In this document: positions 1-8,695 of the stretch, piece by piece
How positions within the stretch are numbered: position 1 is the first letter of the stretch
How the letters are laid out: every line of letters starts with the position of its first letter
DNA from: Larkinella humicola
Lineage (GTDB): Bacteria; Bacteroidota; Bacteroidia; Cytophagales; Spirosomataceae
Reading direction: 5' to 3'
Length of the DNA: 64,000 bases
Assembly (NCBI RefSeq): GCF_008727875.1
Contig: NZ_VTWS01000003.1
Coordinates: 806,001 to 870,000 of the forward strand
Translations under genes and position numbers: made by a program
The notes under the pieces: model-generated
What the model was told of the DNA's origin: nothing
The model's database searches: none
Seen by the model: only the letters and a program-made list of their open reading frames with translations

Positions 1-906
1 CTGGCGCCACGGGTAACGGTCAACTACCGGAACCAATGGCCCGCCGTGACCAATTACGTCACGTCCATGGTGAGCGTCGATCACTATTTCGACCGTTACA
101 ACAGCGGGGTTGGCCTGATGCTGCAAAGCGATAACCAGGGTCAGGGGCGCATCCGTTCCACCGACATTGGCTTGCAATATTCCTACCAGATTCAATTGGC
201 CGAACAAACGTTCGTGCGGCTGGGCGTTCAGGGCTCCTACGTAAACCGCTCGATCAACTGGTTTGGCTTGACTTTTGGCGATCAATATAACAACGGCGGC
301 TTCACCGGCAATCCCACCACTGACCCCGTGGTTTCCAACGGCTCGCCAACCCTTTCGTACCTGGATTTTTCAACCGGCGGTTTGCTGTATTCCGACTGGT
401 ACTGGATCGGCGTGGCGGCTCACCACCTGGGGCGACCCAATCAGGGCGTTTTTGTCCTGAGCGACGAAAGCCGTCTTCCGATGAAAGGGAGCGTCCACGC
501 GGGTCTGCGAATTCCCTTCGCGGGTTTCACCGGCCTGGGCGACGAGTGGGATCGTGAGAAAACGATATCCCCCGCGATTAACTACCGGTATCAGGGCAAG
601 TACGACCAACTGGATCTGGGTGTTTACATGACCTATTCGCCCATGGTGGTCGGGCTTTGGTACCGTGGTTTACCGTTGAAAAAATACGCTCCGAGTGTCA
701 CCAACCGCGAATCACTGATTGTGTTGGCCGGTTTTCGTCAGGACAATTTTTCGATTGGCTATAGCTACGACGCCACCATTTCCTCGCTCGGACCGGGCAG
801 CGGGGGTGCCCACGAAATTTCGCTGTCGTATACCTTCGAGAATTTTCCTGCGGGCAAACCGAAAAACCGCAAAGCTCGCAAGCAGCTTTCCTGCCCCAAA
901 TTCTAG
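1..906 (+). CDS. PorP/SprF family type IX secretion membrane protein, 5' truncated by window edge
   Basis: The reading frame is open from base 1 and ends at the TAG at 904-906, giving 301 visible residues. The first residues read LAPRVTVNYRNQWP; the RNQWP stretch is typical of the N-terminal part of PorP/SprF proteins, so the true start lies left of the window. The first in-frame ATG in the window (at 46) is therefore probably not the start. The rest is glycine- and aromatic-rich with alternating hydrophobic strands, as in an outer-membrane beta-barrel, and ends in a short basic tail (KPKNRKARKQ). Known family role: PorP/SprF proteins help anchor or secrete type IX substrates at the outer membrane, often next to a large secreted adhesin. 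Such a neighbour would be upstream and cannot be seen here. Confidence 0.85.
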   Translation: MAPRVTVNYRNQWPAVTNYVTSMVSVDHYFDRYNSGVGLMLQSDNQGQGRIRSTDIGLQYSYQIQLAEQTFVRLGVQGSYVNRSINWFGLTFGDQYNNGGFTGNPTTDPVVSNGSPTLSYLDFSTGGLLYSDWYWIGVAAHHLGRPNQGVFVLSDESRLPMKGSVHAGLRIPFAGFTGLGDEWDREKTISPAINYRYQGKYDQLDLGVYMTYSPMVVGLWYRGLPLKKYAPSVTNRESLIVLAGFRQDNFSIGYSYDATISSLGPGSGGAHEISLSYTFENFPAGKPKNRKARKQLSCPKF

Positions 907-971
907 TTGCTTTGTTTCGTGAAATGCCTGACCTTTTCGTTTAATTTATTTAGGACTTACACCTGATAATT

Positions 972-1067
972 CTTTCGCTTTCTGCCCCGTTCCCCTAAAG
1001 GGGACTTGGACGCGAATTCTCCGGATGCTAGAAGTCCCCTTTAGGGGAACGGGGCAGAAAGCGAAAG
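972..1067. repeat. Palindromic element family A, copy 1
   Basis: Perfect 36-bp inverted arms at 972-1007 and 1032-1067 surround a 24-nt loop. The arm contains its own small palindrome CCCCTAAAGGGG. The loop (GGACGCG..TCTCCGGATGCTA) is conserved in copies at 4134 and 14876 and, in reverse orientation, at 5531, so this is a sequence family and not a chance hairpin. It lies 65 bp after the PorP/SprF stop and upstream of the GH2 promoter. No T-tract follows, so it is not a standard intrinsic terminator. Confidence 0.9.
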
Positions 1068-1098
1068 TCCTTGATTGAAGGGCTCTGGAATTTCCGTT

Positions 1099-1160
1099 AA
1101 ATTATCCATCTTTTCCCAAATAAACTCTATGGTTTATTTTATATGAATTTGTGTTTTTTG
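1099..1160 (+). promoter_or_regulatory. Shared bipartite regulatory motif, copy 1 (GH2 promoter)
   Basis: AAATTATCCAT at 1099-1109, CTCTAT at 1125-1130 and TTTG at 1157-1160. The offsets +26 and +58 are identical in copies at 10044 and 19543. The TTTG here lacks the TA two bases upstream seen in the consensus -7 box TAnnTTTG, so the promoter assignment is weaker than for copy 3. The two boxes repeat the CYAT core 21 bp apart, the geometry expected of AraC-type direct half-sites. The rest of the 907-1213 gap holds only the palindrome at 972-1067. Confidence 0.6.
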
Positions 1161-1213
1161 CATGACGATTAGGTAGATCACGGCTGATCATAAACCGCCT
1201 GATCGGGTTCACA

Positions 1214-4099
1214 ATGCAAAAAAGGGGGCTATTCATTTTTATCCTTTCCATCGGAAGCTGGCTTGCCAATTCTACACAAGCCGTCAGTCAATCCAAACTT
1301 TCGCTCGCCGGGGAGTGGCAACTCCGTTTAGACCCCGCCGATCTGGGTTTACGGGAACACTGGTGGCAGGGAACCTACCCCGATCGGGTGAAGCTACCGG
1401 GTTCTTTAACGGAAAACGGAAAGGGGAATGACATTACCCTGCAAACACCCTGGGTCGGCGATGTCATCGACAGCACGTATTTTTTCGCGGACAGCTACAA
1501 AAAATACCGCGAGAATCCCATCAAAATACCGTTCTGGCTTCAATCCGTCAAGTATTACGCCGGACCGGCCTGGTATCGACGCCAGATTGAAATTCCCGCC
1601 AACTGGGCCAAAAAACGCATGACGCTGAACCTGGAACGCTGCCATTGGGAAACAATGGTATACGTTAATGGCCAGTTCTGCGGCACCCGCAACTCCCTCG
1701 TGGCTCCCCATCAGTTCGACCTGACCAAACACCTTCGACCGGGCACTAATACCATCGCTATTCGGGTCGACAACCGGTATAAACTGCACATTGGCCCCAA
1801 TTCGCACAGCGTTGCCGATCATACGCAAACCAACTGGAATGGGTTGGTCGGTGATTTGTCGGTAACCGCCGAAGCACCAACGTATATTGAAGACGTTCAA
1901 GCCTTTCCAAATCTGGCAACTCAATCGATCAAAGTGACGATGGCGCTTCGCCAGCCCCGGCACCAGGAATTTCAGGGGAAGCTGATTCTACAGGCCCGGA
2001 GTTTGCAAAAAAATGGCGCGGCCTTGCCGGAATTCACGCAGGCCGTTCGGTTCACCGGCGAAGAAACCACGGTAAACCCAACGTATGCCATACCGAATCC
2101 GCAACGCTGGGACGAGTTTAACCCCAACCTGTACAAATTGCACGTTCGGCTGGTCAGCGATCAGGGCGAGTTGCTATCGGAACGGGAGGTGACGTTTGGC
2201 ATGCGCGAAATGAGTACGAGCGGAACGCGACTGGCCATCAACGGTCGCCCGATTTTTCTGCGGGGCGATGTCGAATGCGCCACCTTCCCGCTGACGGGCT
2301 ATCCGCCAACGGCGGAACCGTACTGGGAAAAAATCATGAAAACCGCCAAAAGTTACGGCCTGAATCATCTGCGCTTTCACTCGTGGTGTCCGCCCGAAGC
2401 GGCATTTGACGTGGCCGACCGGCTTGGCGTGTATCTGTACGTGGAAAGCCCGCTGTGGGCCAACCAGAGCAGTGCCGTCGGCACCGGTGGCGTAATCGAC
2501 GATTTCATTTACCAGGAATCGGAACGCATTCTGAAAGCGTACGGCAATCACCCGTCGTTTTGCATGATGTCCTACGGCAATGAACCAGCCGGACCCGAGC
2601 AGAACGAGTTTCTGGGTCGCTGGGTCGATCATTTCAAGCAAAAAGACAACCGCCGACTCTACACCAGTGGCGCGGGCTGGCCGATGATTCCTGAAAACCA
2701 GTTTCATATTCATTCCGACGCCCGGATTCAGCGGTGGGGCGAGGGCGTGAAAAGCATCATCAACGCGGGAACGCCCAAAACCAGTTACGACTGGCGCGAG
2801 ATCACCAAAACCGCTACGGCACCCTACGTCAGCCATGAAATCGGGCAGTGGTGCGTTTATCCGAATTTCAAGGAGATCGCTAAATACACCGGCGTGGTGC
2901 GGGCGAAAAATTTTGAAATTTTCAAGGAAACGCTCGAAGCCAACGGCATGGGCGATCAGGCCGAAGCCTTTCTGCATTCGTCGGGTCGTTTGCAGACGCT
3001 TTGCTATAAAGCCGATATCGAAGCGGCCCTGCGCACGCCCGGTTTTGCCGGTTTTCAGTTGCTGGGGTTACACGATTTTCCGGGACAGGGCACCGCGCTG
3101 GTGGGCGCGCTGGATGTTTTCTGGGAATCCAAAGGCTACACCACCCCTGAGGAATACCGCACGTTTTGCAGCCCAACGGTTTTGCTGGCCCGCATGGAAA
3201 AGCTCGTGTATGAAAACAATGAAACGTTACAGGCCGCTGTGGAAATCGCCCACTTTGGCGCGGGCGAGTTGACCAACCAAACCGTGCTCTGGCAGGTGCT
3301 CGATGCAGCCGGTAAAGTAAAACGAAGTGGTTCGCTGACCAAAGACAAGATAGCAATTGATAACCTCCAGTCGGTCGGAACCATTCAATTGCCGCTGGCG
3401 GGTTTCAAAAAACCGGAGATGCTTACGTTGAAAGTCGCGTTGAAAGGGGCTGAGAGTACGAATTCCTGGAATTTCTGGGTCTATCCGGCGGGCGTTGATG
3501 CCGATGCGGCTACGGGCAAAGTTATTGTTGCTCATACGTTAACGCCGGATGTTGTCAATCAATTGCAGAACGGCGCGAACGTGTTGCTGTTGCCCTACGG
3601 ACACGTCAAAAAAGGCAAAGGGGCTGAAGTGGAGATTGGGTTTTCGAGTGTTTTCTGGAATACGTCCTGGACCAAAGGGCAGGCTCCGCACACGCTCGGT
3701 CTGGTTTGCAACCCGGCTCATCCGCTGTTTGCCAGCTTCCCGACCGAAGCCAGCAGCAACTACCAGTGGCAGGATCTGGTCAGTCATTCGCAAACCGTCA
3801 TTCTGAACGGTTTTCCGAAAAACCTCCGTCCGCTGATTCAGCCGATCGATACCTGGTTTGAAAACCGCCGGTTGTCGCTGGCCTTCGAAGGCCGGGTTGG
3901 CAAAGGAAAACTGCTGGTGTGCAGCATCGATCTGGAAAGTGATCTGGCCAAACGCCCGTCCGCCCGGCAGTTGAAATACAGCCTGCTGAACTACATGAAC
4001 AGCAGCCAGTTTAAGCCCGCGAACGAGCTGGCACTCGATCAGGTAAACCAGTTGTTTCAGGCCGAAACGTCTCTGCTTAGTCCGAGCTTAAAGAACTAG
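1214..4099 (+). CDS. Glycoside hydrolase family 2 protein, secreted
   Basis: A 961-residue protein with an N-terminal signal peptide (hydrophobic FIFILSIGSWLA, cleavage near residue 23-26). The order fits GH2: an N-terminal jelly-roll sugar-binding domain (about 30-215), an immunoglobulin-like domain (about 220-335), then a TIM barrel (about 340-640). The acid/base site is visible as SYGNEP with E457, and the likely nucleophile is E542 in SHEIGQW. The C-terminal 300 residues are less typical of simple GH2 enzymes. GH2 enzymes hydrolyse beta-galactosides, glucuronides, mannosides and related bonds; the exact substrate cannot be read from sequence. It is the first gene of the carbohydrate island and carries the shared regulatory motif upstream. 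It probably acts in the periplasm on oligosaccharides. Confidence 0.85.
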   Translation: MQKRGLFIFILSIGSWLANSTQAVSQSKLSLAGEWQLRLDPADLGLREHWWQGTYPDRVKLPGSLTENGKGNDITLQTPWVGDVIDSTYFFADSYKKYRENPIKIPFWLQSVKYYAGPAWYRRQIEIPANWAKKRMTLNLERCHWETMVYVNGQFCGTRNSLVAPHQFDLTKHLRPGTNTIAIRVDNRYKLHIGPNSHSVADHTQTNWNGLVGDLSVTAEAPTYIEDVQAFPNLATQSIKVTMALRQPRHQEFQGKLILQARSLQKNGAALPEFTQAVRFTGEETTVNPTYAIPNPQRWDEFNPNLYKLHVRLVSDQGELLSEREVTFGMREMSTSGTRLAINGRPIFLRGDVECATFPLTGYPPTAEPYWEKIMKTAKSYGLNHLRFHSWCPPEAAFDVADRLGVYLYVESPLWANQSSAVGTGGVIDDFIYQESERILKAYGNHPSFCMMSYGNEPAGPEQNEFLGRWVDHFKQKDNRRLYTSGAGWPMIPENQFHIHSDARIQRWGEGVKSIINAGTPKTSYDWREITKTATAPYVSHEIGQWCVYPNFKEIAKYTGVVRAKNFEIFKETLEANGMGDQAEAFLHSSGRLQTLCYKADIEAALRTPGFAGFQLLGLHDFPGQGTALVGALDVFWESKGYTTPEEYRTFCSPTVLLARMEKLVYENNETLQAAVEIAHFGAGELTNQTVLWQVLDAAGKVKRSGSLTKDKIAIDNLQSVGTIQLPLAGFKKPEMLTLKVALKGAESTNSWNFWVYPAGVDADAATGKVIVAHTLTPDVVNQLQNGANVLLLPYGHVKKGKGAEVEIGFSSVFWNTSWTKGQAPHTLGLVCNPAHPLFASFPTEASSNYQWQDLVSHSQTVILNGFPKNLRPLIQPIDTWFENRRLSLAFEGRVGKGKLLVCSIDLESDLAKRPSARQLKYSLLNYMNSSQFKPANELALDQVNQLFQAETSLLSPSLKN

Positions 4100-4133
4100 A
4101 ACTTAGGTATGATACTCAAATTGTGTTCACAAA

Positions 4134-4230
4134 TTGCCCCTAAATCCCCTAAAGGGGACTTGGACGCGGAACCCTCTGGATGCTAAAAGTCCGGCAGCGG
4201 CCGACCGTCCTTTAGGGGATTTAGGGGCAA
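4134..4230. repeat. Palindromic element family A, copy 2 (interrupted)
   Basis: Left arm 4134-4161 (TTGCCCCTAAATCCCC then TAAAGGGGACTT) pairs with the right arm ending at 4230. The right arm is interrupted by exactly 16 extra bases at 4193-4208 between AAAGTCC and CCTTTAGGGG; removing them restores the arm. The loop (GGACGCGG..CTCTGGATGCTA) matches copy 1, as does the tail after the right arm (AAGCGAAAGT). It fills most of the gap between the GH2 and DUF5107 genes. Confidence 0.85.
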
Positions 4231-4287
4231 CAAGCGAAAGTTCTAAAAACATTAAAAACTGGTCCGTTTTTATATACAAGCATCTTT

Positions 4288-7200
4288 ATGGCTTTGCAGG
4301 AAGTAACTGTGTGGGAAGAATCGGTTGTGATTCCCACGTATGGTGTCGGCGCACCCGAAAAAAATCCGATGTTTCTGGAAAAACGGGTGTATCAGGGCAG
4401 CAGCGGGGTGGTGTATCCCCATGCCGTGATCGAAAAGATCGACGATCACAAGGAGGACCGGACCTACCAGGCGGTTTTTCTGGAAAACCGCTACCTGAAA
4501 ATCATGGTGTTGCCCCAGTTGGGCGGACGGATTCAGATGGCTTACGATAAAATCAAAAACCGTCATTTCGTCTATTACAACCAGGTGATCAAACCCGCAC
4601 TGGTCGGGCTGACAGGGCCGTGGATTTCGGGCGGTATCGAGTTCAACTGGCCGCAGCACCACCGCCCCAGCACGTTTGAGCCGGTGGATTATACGACCGA
4701 AGCGCATCCCGACGGCTCCAAAACCGTGTGGGTCAGCGAAGTGGAGCGGATGTTTCACACCAAAGGCATGGCCGGTTTTCGGCTGCATCCTGATAAAGCC
4801 TACCTCGAAATTCAGGGCGTGCTGTACAACCGCACGCCCGTTCCGCAGACTTTTTTGTGGTGGACGAATCCGGCCGTCAAAGTGAATGATCACTACCAGT
4901 CGGTTTTTCCGCCGGATGTGTATGCGGTTTTCGACCATGGAAAACGGGATGTTTCCTCGTTTCCGATTGCCACCGGGACCTACTACAAAGTGGATTATTC
5001 ACCGGGAACGGATATTTCGCGGTACAAGAACATTCCGGTCCCAACGTCTTACATGGCCGTGGCGTCGAAGTATGATTTTATGGGCGGCTACGAACACGAC
5101 AGCCGGGGCGGTTTGCTGCATGTAGCCAATCACCATTTGTCGCCCGGTAAAAAGCAGTGGACCTGGGGCAACGGCGAGTTTGGCTACGCCTGGGATCGCA
5201 ACCTGACCGACGAAGACGGGCCGTATATCGAGCTGATGACCGGCGTTTTTACGGACAACCAACCCGATTTTTCGTGGATCATGCCCAATGAAGAACGGAC
5301 GTTTGTGCAGTACTTCATGCCGTACAGCGAAATCGGCATCGTCAAAAACGCTACGAAGGAAGCCGCTGTCAATCTGGAACTTACATATAAAACCGTCCAG
5401 ATCAGCGCGTATGCCACCGCCGTGTACGCCGGGGCCGTCATTCGATTGACAAAAAATGGAAACGTGGTTTTTGAACAACGGATTGAGCTTTCGCCGGAAA
5501 AACCGTTTCTGCATGAAATCCCGCTTTTTGCCCCTATATCCCCTAAAGGGGACCTTTTGCATCCGGAGGATTTTGCGTCCGAGTCCCCTTCAGGGGATAT
5601 AGGGGTATTCCGCCTGAGCGTCGAAACCGCTGACGGCCTGGAACTGGTCGCTTACCAGCCCGACGAAGTAGCGGAGACAACGGTTATTCCGGAACCGGCG
5701 CAGGCCGCTCTGGACCCCGCCGAGGTGGAAAACAACGAGCAGTTGTATCTGACGGGGTTACACATCGAGCAATACCGCCACGCAACCTATGTTGCCACCG
5801 ATTATTACGAAGAAGCCCTGCGCCGTGATCCGAAGGATGTGCGGTGCAACAACGCCCTGGGGCTTTGGCATATGAAACGCGGTCAGTTCGCCAAAGCGGA
5901 ACCGTATTTCAGGCAAGCCATTCAGACACTGATCCAGCGAAATCCGAATCCGTACGACGGCGAACCGTATTACAACCTCGGCCTGTGTTTGCAGGGGGTG
6001 GGGCGGTATGACGAAGCCTTCGACGCGTTTTTCAAAGCCACCTGGAATGCCGCCTGGCAGGACACCAGCTTTCTGGAACTGGCTCGCATTGCCACCCGGC
6101 GGAAAACCTATACCCAGGCCCTCGAACTGGTCGAGCGTTCACTGGCGCGTAACTGGCACGGGCATTCGGCGCGGCATTTAAAAGTCGCTTTGCTGCGGAA
6201 AACCGGGCGAACCCACGAGGCTTTGCAACTCATCAACGACACCCTGGCGATCGACCGGTTTCATTTCGGCTGTCTGTTCGAAAAATCGCTCCTCTTGCAA
6301 ACCGACGACGCAACGGCTGCGGCCCAGACGCGGAGCCAGCTTAACGACCTGATGCGCTACAACGTCCATACCTACCTGGACTACGCGCTGGATTACAGCC
6401 GGGCCGGTTTATACGACGAAGCCATTCAACTGCTCTCGGAATTGCTGAAAACTGGAAAAGCAGTTTATCCGATGGTGTATTACTTTCTGGCCTTTTTCAA
6501 CACGCAGTTGGGCCAAACCGAAACCGCTCACGATCATCTCAAAAAAGCCACCGAAGCCAGTCCTGACTTTGTGTTCCCCAACCGGCTGGAAGAATTGATG
6601 GTTTTGCAATGGGCGGTTTTGCAAAAACCGGATAATCAGCCGATTAATCACGCCCATGCCTGGTATTTTCTGGGCAATTTCTGGTATGGCAACCGGCAAT
6701 ATGAAGAAGCCATCGACGCCTGGGAGCGGTCCGTGAATTTCGATAATACCTTTCCCACCGTGCACCGGAATCTCTCTTTGGCGTATTACAACAAACAGCA
6801 ACGGGCCGACAAAGCACTGGCGTCTCTGGAAATCGCCTTTGCGCTGGATACCGCCGATGCGCGGGTACTGATGGAGTTGGATCAGTTGTATAAAAAGCTG
6901 AATTACCCGCACGAAGAGCGGCTGGCACTACTGGAAAAACATCTTGATACAACCGAAGAGCGCGATGACCTGTCTTTAGAGCGAATCACGCTGTATAATC
7001 AGCTCGGCGCGTATGAAAAAGCCCGTGATTTGCTGGCCACCCGGCAATTTCATCCGTGGGAGGGGGGCGAAGGCAAAGTGGTGAGTCAGTACCTGATTTG
7101 CCACATCGAACTGGCGAAACAGGCGTTGCAAAATGCGGATTATTCGGAGGCTCTGACTTTACTGACGGCCGCTGAAACCTATCCGGTCAATCTGGGCGAA

Positions 7201-7716
7201 GGCAAACTGTATGGCGTGCAGGAGCCTGATATTTTCTATTTGAAAGGCTTGGCCTGCGAAGCGATGGGCGAAACGCAAACCGCCCGATCGTATTTTGAAC
7301 GGGCATCAGTCGGTTTGGATGCGCCGGTACAGGCGGTTTTCTACAACGATCAGCAACCGGACAAACTGTTTTATCAGGGACTGGCCTGGAAAAAACTGGG
7401 GCAGAACGACCGGGCCGAAAAGCTCTTCAAGATGCTGATTCAGTACGGAGAAACGCACCTGAACGACGCCATCAAGATCGATTATTTCGCGGTATCGCTC
7501 CCCGATTTACTGGTCTTTGATGCCGATCTGAACGAACGAAACCGCATCGGTTGTCAGTACCTGATGGGCCTTGGTCACCTGGGTTTGGGAAATGGACATA
7601 TCGACCGGGCCTTAAGTAGTTTTGATGCCGTTCTGGCGAGTGATCGCAACCACCAGGGCGCAGCTTTGCACCGAAAAATGGTCGATTTTCTAACCACACA
7701 GGTCGTTTCGGGTTAG
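4288..7716 (+). CDS. DUF5107 domain protein with C-terminal TPR repeats
   Basis: 1142 residues with no signal peptide, so probably cytoplasmic. Residues about 1-400 match the DUF5107 type: aromatic-rich beta-sandwich with LPQLGGRIQMAYDK and SGGIEFNWPQHHRP, resembling the sugar-mutarotase-like fold. Residues about 480-1130 are many tetratricopeptide repeats (for example the segment EALRRDPKDVRCNNALGLWH). The function is not established; the family often sits beside glycosidases, and a role in handling sugars or sensing the pathway is inference. Residues 415-441 (roughly APISPKGD to ESPSGDIGV) are encoded by a family A palindromic element (5531-5605) that keeps the frame. The stop overlaps the convergent AraC gene's stop within TTAG at 7713-7716. 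Confidence 0.85.
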   Translation: MALQEVTVWEESVVIPTYGVGAPEKNPMFLEKRVYQGSSGVVYPHAVIEKIDDHKEDRTYQAVFLENRYLKIMVLPQLGGRIQMAYDKIKNRHFVYYNQVIKPALVGLTGPWISGGIEFNWPQHHRPSTFEPVDYTTEAHPDGSKTVWVSEVERMFHTKGMAGFRLHPDKAYLEIQGVLYNRTPVPQTFLWWTNPAVKVNDHYQSVFPPDVYAVFDHGKRDVSSFPIATGTYYKVDYSPGTDISRYKNIPVPTSYMAVASKYDFMGGYEHDSRGGLLHVANHHLSPGKKQWTWGNGEFGYAWDRNLTDEDGPYIELMTGVFTDNQPDFSWIMPNEERTFVQYFMPYSEIGIVKNATKEAAVNLELTYKTVQISAYATAVYAGAVIRLTKNGNVVFEQRIELSPEKPFLHEIPLFAPISPKGDLLHPEDFASESPSGDIGVFRLSVETADGLELVAYQPDEVAETTVIPEPAQAALDPAEVENNEQLYLTGLHIEQYRHATYVATDYYEEALRRDPKDVRCNNALGLWHMKRGQFAKAEPYFRQAIQTLIQRNPNPYDGEPYYNLGLCLQGVGRYDEAFDAFFKATWNAAWQDTSFLELARIATRRKTYTQALELVERSLARNWHGHSARHLKVALLRKTGRTHEALQLINDTLAIDRFHFGCLFEKSLLLQTDDATAAAQTRSQLNDLMRYNVHTYLDYALDYSRAGLYDEAIQLLSELLKTGKAVYPMVYYFLAFFNTQLGQTETAHDHLKKATEASPDFVFPNRLEELMVLQWAVLQKPDNQPINHAHAWYFLGNFWYGNRQYEEAIDAWERSVNFDNTFPTVHRNLSLAYYNKQQRADKALASLEIAFALDTADARVLMELDQLYKKLNYPHEERLALLEKHLDTTEERDDLSLERITLYNQLGAYEKARDLLATRQFHPWEGGEGKVVSQYLICHIELAKQALQNADYSEALTLLTAAETYPVNLGEGKLYGVQEPDIFYLKGLACEAMGETQTARSYFERASVGLDAPVQAVFYNDQQPDKLFYQGLAWKKLGQNDRAEKLFKMLIQYGETHLNDAIKIDYFAVSLPDLLVFDADLNERNRIGCQYLMGLGHLGLGNGHIDRALSSFDAVLASDRNHQGAALHRKMVDFLTTQVVSG
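5531..5605 (-). repeat. Palindromic element family A, copy 3, inside a coding sequence
   Basis: Arms 5531-5553 and 5583-5605 match at 22 of 23 positions. The loop read on the minus strand is GGACGCAAAATCCTCCGGAT followed by GC, matching the loops of copies 1, 2 and 4, so this copy is inverted relative to them. It spans 75 bp (25 codons) in frame within the DUF5107 gene and encodes a proline/glycine-rich linker just before the TPR region. Confidence 0.9.
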
Positions 7717-8594
7717 GATTTCCGGAGTTTGCGGAAGTCGCGCGGAGACACGCCCATGACGTGGGCAAAAACCCGGCTGAAGTGGTACGGGTCGCTGTAC
7801 CCGATCTGATAGGCGACTTCCTTGATGCGCAATTGCGTGTTTTCAAGTAAACGGCAGGATTCCTGAATCTTTAAAAAGGTGAAGAAATTGATGGGCGCAC
7901 TTTGGACTTTGGTCCGAAAAACCGCCGAATAATGCGACGCCGACATACCCGCAATCTGCGCCAGGTCTTCCAGCGTCAGGTTCTTGCTCAGGTTTTCTTT
8001 CATGAACGCGATGGTTCGGCTGATCGGGTCATTTTCGGGTTGGGCAAACTGGTTGGGGTTATAAACCGCATTGTTGAACGTGGCCAGAAACCGCGACAGA
8101 CTGCTGTTGGCATACACAATATTGTCCATGTTATACGACATTTCAACGTGCGACAGAATGTCGTCGAAAAGTTGAAACCGTTCGGGCTGGGGCGACACGG
8201 TTACCGGGGAAGGATCGGTATCCTGCTTTAAAAACTGCAAAAAATGATGCGCGTTGGAACCGGTAAAATGCAGCCAGTAGATGGTCCAGGGATTTTGGGC
8301 GTCGGTTCCGTAGCGGTGGGCGAGGTCAGCGGGCAGGATAAAGGCCTGATTGGGTTTGACAAGGTGTTTACGGTCGTTGAGGACGTACCAGCCTTCCCCC
8401 TGAACGCAGTAGATCAGAATATGCTGCGGGCTTCCTTTCCGGCGTTCGCGGTCATGGAAAGCGGCTTTCGGATAATACCCGATATCGGTGATGTACAACG
8501 ACTCACAAAGCGGATGAACGGCAATCAGTTTTTTTAACTCGCCCGGCAACACATAACTGCGTTGTCCGGCAAAGCCTTCTTTCTTTTTGATCAT
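7713..8594 (-). CDS. AraC family transcriptional regulator
   Basis: 293 residues. The N-terminal half is a cupin-like sensor domain (about 20-160, with HILIYCVQGEGWYVLN and a PNQAFILPADLAHRY segment). The C-terminal AraC DNA-binding domain has two helix-turn-helix units (about 190-290: NLTLEDLAQIAGMSASHYSAVF and IKEVAYQIGYSDPYHFSRVF), ending at the usual position. Family members bind a sugar in the cupin pocket and activate transcription from direct half-sites. It lies tail-to-tail with the DUF5107 gene and head-to-head with the sugar transporter, so it is the natural local regulator. I infer that it binds the AAATTATCCAT/CTCYAT motif found upstream of three operons here. Confidence 0.92.
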   Translation of the reverse strand: MIKKKEGFAGQRSYVLPGELKKLIAVHPLCESLYITDIGYYPKAAFHDRERRKGSPQHILIYCVQGEGWYVLNDRKHLVKPNQAFILPADLAHRYGTDAQNPWTIYWLHFTGSNAHHFLQFLKQDTDPSPVTVSPQPERFQLFDDILSHVEMSYNMDNIVYANSSLSRFLATFNNAVYNPNQFAQPENDPISRTIAFMKENLSKNLTLEDLAQIAGMSASHYSAVFRTKVQSAPINFFTFLKIQESCRLLENTQLRIKEVAYQIGYSDPYHFSRVFAHVMGVSPRDFRKLRKS

Positions 8595-8695
8595 GTCGCA
8601 ATATTATCTAGGTATGGGTCAGGAATGGTTTGTAAAAATACGCATCTGTATCGCTTTTTTTCTAAAAATTACCCGAATACTTTAACAAAACCACC

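Noticed and set aside
972-1067. Standard Rho-independent terminator for the PorP/SprF gene
   Set aside because: No T-tract follows the stem, and the conserved loop and other copies show it is a repeat family member.
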